From: Cenococcum geophilum 1.58
Lineage: Eukaryota; Ascomycota; Dothideomycetes; Gloniales; Gloniaceae
Reading direction: 5' to 3'
Assembly: GCA_001692895.1 (NCBI GenBank)
Contig: KV748207.1
Location: forward strand, 62,001 to 126,000
Length of the DNA stretch: 64,000 nt
The notes under the pieces: model-generated
What the model was told of the DNA's origin: nothing
Databases searched by the model: none
What the model saw: only the letters and a program-made list of their open reading frames with translations
Program-made: the position numbers and the translations under genes
In this document: in pieces, positions 61,293 to 64,000 of the stretch
Numbering within the stretch: position 1 is the first letter of the stretch
How the letters are laid out: the number at the start of each line of letters is the position of its first letter

Positions 61293-61490
61293 CATTAGCT
61301 CGCTTACTACTAGCGTCTTAGCGGCCTACCTATTTTTGCGTTATCTACTAAATTCTACCAACTACTGTATTATTGTATATCGTCTGGTTTTGTTATATAT
61401 TATCTGGTTTTATTACATATTATCTGGTATTATTATATACTATCTATTTGTATATATATATATGGCAACTATAAAAAGAAGAGTTGTTAG

Positions 61491-61676
61491 TATTAGGAAT
61501 AAGGTAAGTTACCGTTGTATAAAGCATATTACCGTTACGTGTTAACATGGCCCTAGCGTGGTAAGGAACCTTAAGTTCCTCACCCCTTTCCTCATTCCTA
61601 TTAATAAGAATTAACCAATATTACTATAACCCTACTCGAGTAGTCGTTATTAGTGAGTCACCCTATGTTTCCAATA
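61491..61676 (+). repeat. 3' LTR of Copia 3
   Basis: 186 bp, begins TATTAGG (RIP form of TGTCGGG) and ends CCAATA. Target duplication ATTCT follows at 61677-61681. Confidence 0.85.
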
Positions 61677-61699
61677 ATTCTAAAATAAACTAGTTAATA

Positions 61700-63300
61700 C
61701 GGCTATTAAGTCTTTTTCTAGACTTATTACGTTCTTCCCGGGTATGCCTTATAAACTAATATCCTTCCTTACCGCACACAAAGCACTTCTAGCTAGTTTA
61801 TCTATAGGGGTATGTTTTTATACGGGGGTTGCTACGGGGGTTATAGGTAGGACTTAGTTGGTACGGGTGCTGCTAGTAGTAGCGGCGGTCCGTAAAGTAG
61901 ACGTCTAAGTCTATTTACGGATATTAAATATCCGCAATAAAGGCTTAAGTGCTGCCTAGTAGGTTTAAGACTTTATACATTATAATAAAGGAACGTAGGT
62001 CATTAATAAGGCCAGCTAAGGTATCTATAGGCTTATAGTAAGCGTACTTATAAGGCTCTACTTCCTAGCAGGCTGTAATAAGTTTATTATATAGGAAGTC
62101 ATCTATTTAAAGCTTAGTGTTAAGGCCGTACTATAGGTGCTGAAGATCTTTAATGAGAATTTGCAGGCACTCTATAGTCGATTTTTTAGTATTCTTATTA
62201 ATTACGGTCCGTAGCTTGGTCGCATTTTATTAGGTAAGAATATTACGCTTATATTTTAGTTCTTTAAAGTAGTTACGTATAGCTTTATATAGCTTATTAA
62301 AGGGAACACTAAGGGGGTTGCTTTTAAGGTTAGTATAGTAGTGGTTAAGTGCTAGGCTGTGCAGTATAGTGGAGTAGGCTTGGCTAAATTCCTATTTGGG
62401 AATATTAGCCTTCCAATAGAGGTCCGTAAAGATAGTAAGTTTAAAGTTAAAGTTATTGTTTTTACTGCTATACTTAGATTTATCGGTATAGAGCTTAGCT
62501 AGGTTAGCTAGCTCCTTACTATAGGTCTTTACTTAGGTGGGTTACGGATCTATAACTTATAAATCTATAGCTTGCGGATATATAGCTTACGGATCTGTGA
62601 CTTAAATAATAGGGGTAATTTGGTCCGTATTTTGGTTTATAGGGGTATTATAGTCTATAATTTGGGTTATGGGGGTATTATGGTCCGTAACTTAAGTATT
62701 AGGTATACTTTAGCCAGTAAGATTAATTTTAATACTATTTAGGTTTATAGAACAAATTTAGTTAAATAGGTTAGCTATAAGGCCAGAGATTCTATTAAGT
62801 TTAAAGGAGGTAAAGAGGTTACTGGTTTTAATGTAATCTAAAATCTACTCTTTAGTCTATTCCATTTAGTCCTCCTTATATAGTGTGTTGTATAGAGACC
62901 GTATAATAGTGACTTATCTGTCCCTTTTAACCTATACGCCTTAGTAACATAAAAGGGTTTATAGGTTACGGATGGTAGTAGGGTTATAAGCCTTAAAAAT
63001 AGCTTCCGTAAAGTCCGCAAAGTCTTCCTTATATTACTCCCATAGGTTATTATTTATAAGCTTAAAGTATTTATATTTAAGGATTTTAAAGCTAATATAG
63101 TTATTAACGTTGTTTATAGACGTAACGTTGACGCCTTATTTCTACTTCTTTTGACCTTCGCTGACTTGCTTGCTAATATCTGCTATACTATAGTGTAGTA
63201 TAGTGCGTAGCGGGTGGTAGCAGCTTATAACGGGTGGGGGAGGTCTTATAACGGTCCGTAAAATTAATTAATAGGTCCGTAATAGTTTATAGGAGGGTAG
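61700..63300 (-). pseudogene. Copia 2 gag remnant
   Basis: On the minus strand a zinc knuckle reads KCFVCGKEGYxFIRHTREER (about 61725-61795), next to a glycine/asparagine/tyrosine-rich stretch. Upstream in reading direction, 62838-63020 is an open stretch within the gag body (SVTYKPFYVTKAYRLKGTDK). Continues across the Copia 3 insertion into pol. Confidence 0.65.
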
Positions 63301-63566
63301 GGGGTTTCCGCAAAAGGTCCAAAGGGGTTTAAGGTTTAAGGGGGTTAAGGATAGGGGTTCCGTATAGGTCTATATTTATATCTATAACTTCTAGTAAACT
63401 ATACTAAGACTTAAATAAGTATATAGAGTTGGAGATAAGTCTATAATCCCCGACTTCCGACCTTCTAGTAGGTCGTACTAGGAGTCTAAATAGGTGGTTA
63501 CTGTTATGTGTATTGCTCGGGGGGAGGTATTAAGTAATTGCTGATCTGTGCGCGCTTACTAATTAG

Positions 63567-63834
63567 TGTTTATACTAACTTAATAGCATAAGTAAGTTGT
63601 ATCTACGGGCACGAAATACGTGTAGTATTGTATGCTTGTTTAGATAGTGACTGTTAATTGTATAAAGCAGACTACGTGGTCTATATACTGATGCACCTCC
63701 CCCCTGATTAGTTAGTGCTTCATAAGTGCACCAGACGCGTAAGCGAGTGGTTGGTGCACTGAACGCGTAAACGCGTACCTGGTGTACCGAACGTGTAAGT
63801 ACGCGTTTGGTATAACAGGTGCTGTAATTATACA
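63567..63834 (-). repeat. 5' LTR of Copia 2 (right copy)
   Basis: 268 bp, starts TGTTTATACT. It has four ACGCGT hexamers and one mutated to ACGTGT. Followed by AGGGT duplication (63835-63839). Confidence 0.87.
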
Positions 63835-63839
63835 AGGGT

Positions 63840-64000
63840 ATTATAGTTATTAAAATCCTTAATATATAGCGGCTTAAAGAAAGGCAATAGCTATAGCTAT
63901 AGAGGGGATTCTTTTACCTTTTAAGTCAATAGAATTTAATATCAAATTAGTAGAATAAAGTCTATAACATTAGAAGTACAATTAGTAGGCATAGTTAATA
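63840..64000. other. AT-rich relic DNA at window end
   Basis: RIP-like sequence beyond the right LTR of Copia 2, continuing past the window. No gene or domain is visible in 160 bp. Confidence 0.4.

Larger units (their letters stand above)
55416..61676 (+). mobile_element. Copia retrotransposon 3 nested in Copia 2
   Basis: Two 186 bp LTRs (55416-55601 and 61491-61676) are flanked by the duplication ATTCT. The 6.26 kb element has gag, protease, integrase, reverse transcriptase and RNase H in copia order on the plus strand, antisense to its host element. The two LTRs differ mainly by C/T and G/A changes (TGTCGGGAATGAGG versus TATTAGGAATAAGG at their starts). The reverse transcriptase is of the same fungal subtype as Copia 2. 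Confidence 0.88.
51216..63834 (-). mobile_element. Copia retrotransposon 2, antisense, RIP-mutated, split by nested Copia 3
   Basis: LTRs of 268 bp (51216-51483 and 63567-63834) are flanked by the 5 bp duplication AGGGT (51211-51215 and 63835-63839). They begin TG (TA in the RIP-mutated left copy) and end CA (TA on the left). Minus-strand coding: gag on the right (61,700-63,200), pol on the left (52,000-55,400). Without the insert the element is about 6.35 kb. Twelve N bases occur at 52514-52564. Confidence 0.87.

Noticed and set aside
61336..61545. 69-codon plus-strand frame rich in Ile/Tyr
   Set aside because: Low-complexity sequence of the Copia 3 3' region and LTR created by AT enrichment.

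Overview
The window is nuclear DNA of a filamentous ascomycete (Pezizomycotina). The genes carry several short introns of about 45-95 nt with GT..AG ends and CTAAC/CTGAC branch sites. The gene content includes ATG15, HER2, an NDUFAF7/MidA homologue, DAD4, ARP5, IES6, GOT1 and a fungal anoctamin. The right half shows repeat-induced point mutation (RIP). A leotiomycete or sordariomycete is plausible, but the sequence alone does not settle the order.

The window has two compartments. Bases 1 to about 36,200 are a compact, gene-dense part. In order it holds a truncated APH-family kinase (-), an NDUFAF7-like methyltransferase (+), a VPS9-domain Rab GEF (-), the vacuolar lipase ATG15 (+), a cyclase-family protein with eight introns (-), mitochondrial amidotransferase subunit HER2 (+), an anoctamin (-), a frameshifted F-box-like gene (-), a TRF4-type poly(A) polymerase (-), a broken GNAT gene (+), a conserved fungal protein (-), DAHP synthase (+), GOT1 (-), IES6 (-), DAD4 (+), ARP5 (+), a decayed RTA1-like gene (+), a double-GFA-domain protein (-), a 1.3 kb foldback element, and two very small convergent metallothionein genes. 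Many of these genes are visible only after splicing, so simple open reading frames miss them. All exon joins given here were deduced by eye.

Bases from about 36,200 to 64,000 are an AT-rich, gene-free compartment of RIP-mutated LTR retrotransposons in two nested pairs. A Copia element (36,233-50,015, target duplication ACTAT) was entered by a Gypsy element in opposite orientation (40,835-48,784). A second Copia (51,216-63,834, minus, target duplication AGGGT) was entered by a third Copia (55,416-61,676, plus, target duplication ATTCT). Their coding regions are still readable (gag zinc knuckles, protease, integrase, reverse transcriptase, RNase H) but are full of TAA/TAG stops.

Functional links: ARP5 and IES6, which form one module of the INO80 remodeller, lie within about 3.5 kb with the kinetochore gene DAD4 between them. 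VPS9 and ATG15, both endosome/vacuole functions, share a 279 bp divergent promoter. The metallothionein pair sits directly beside the RIP compartment. The most notable items are that metallothionein pair, the GC-AG intron of dad4, the foldback element, and the nested transposons with intact target duplications.
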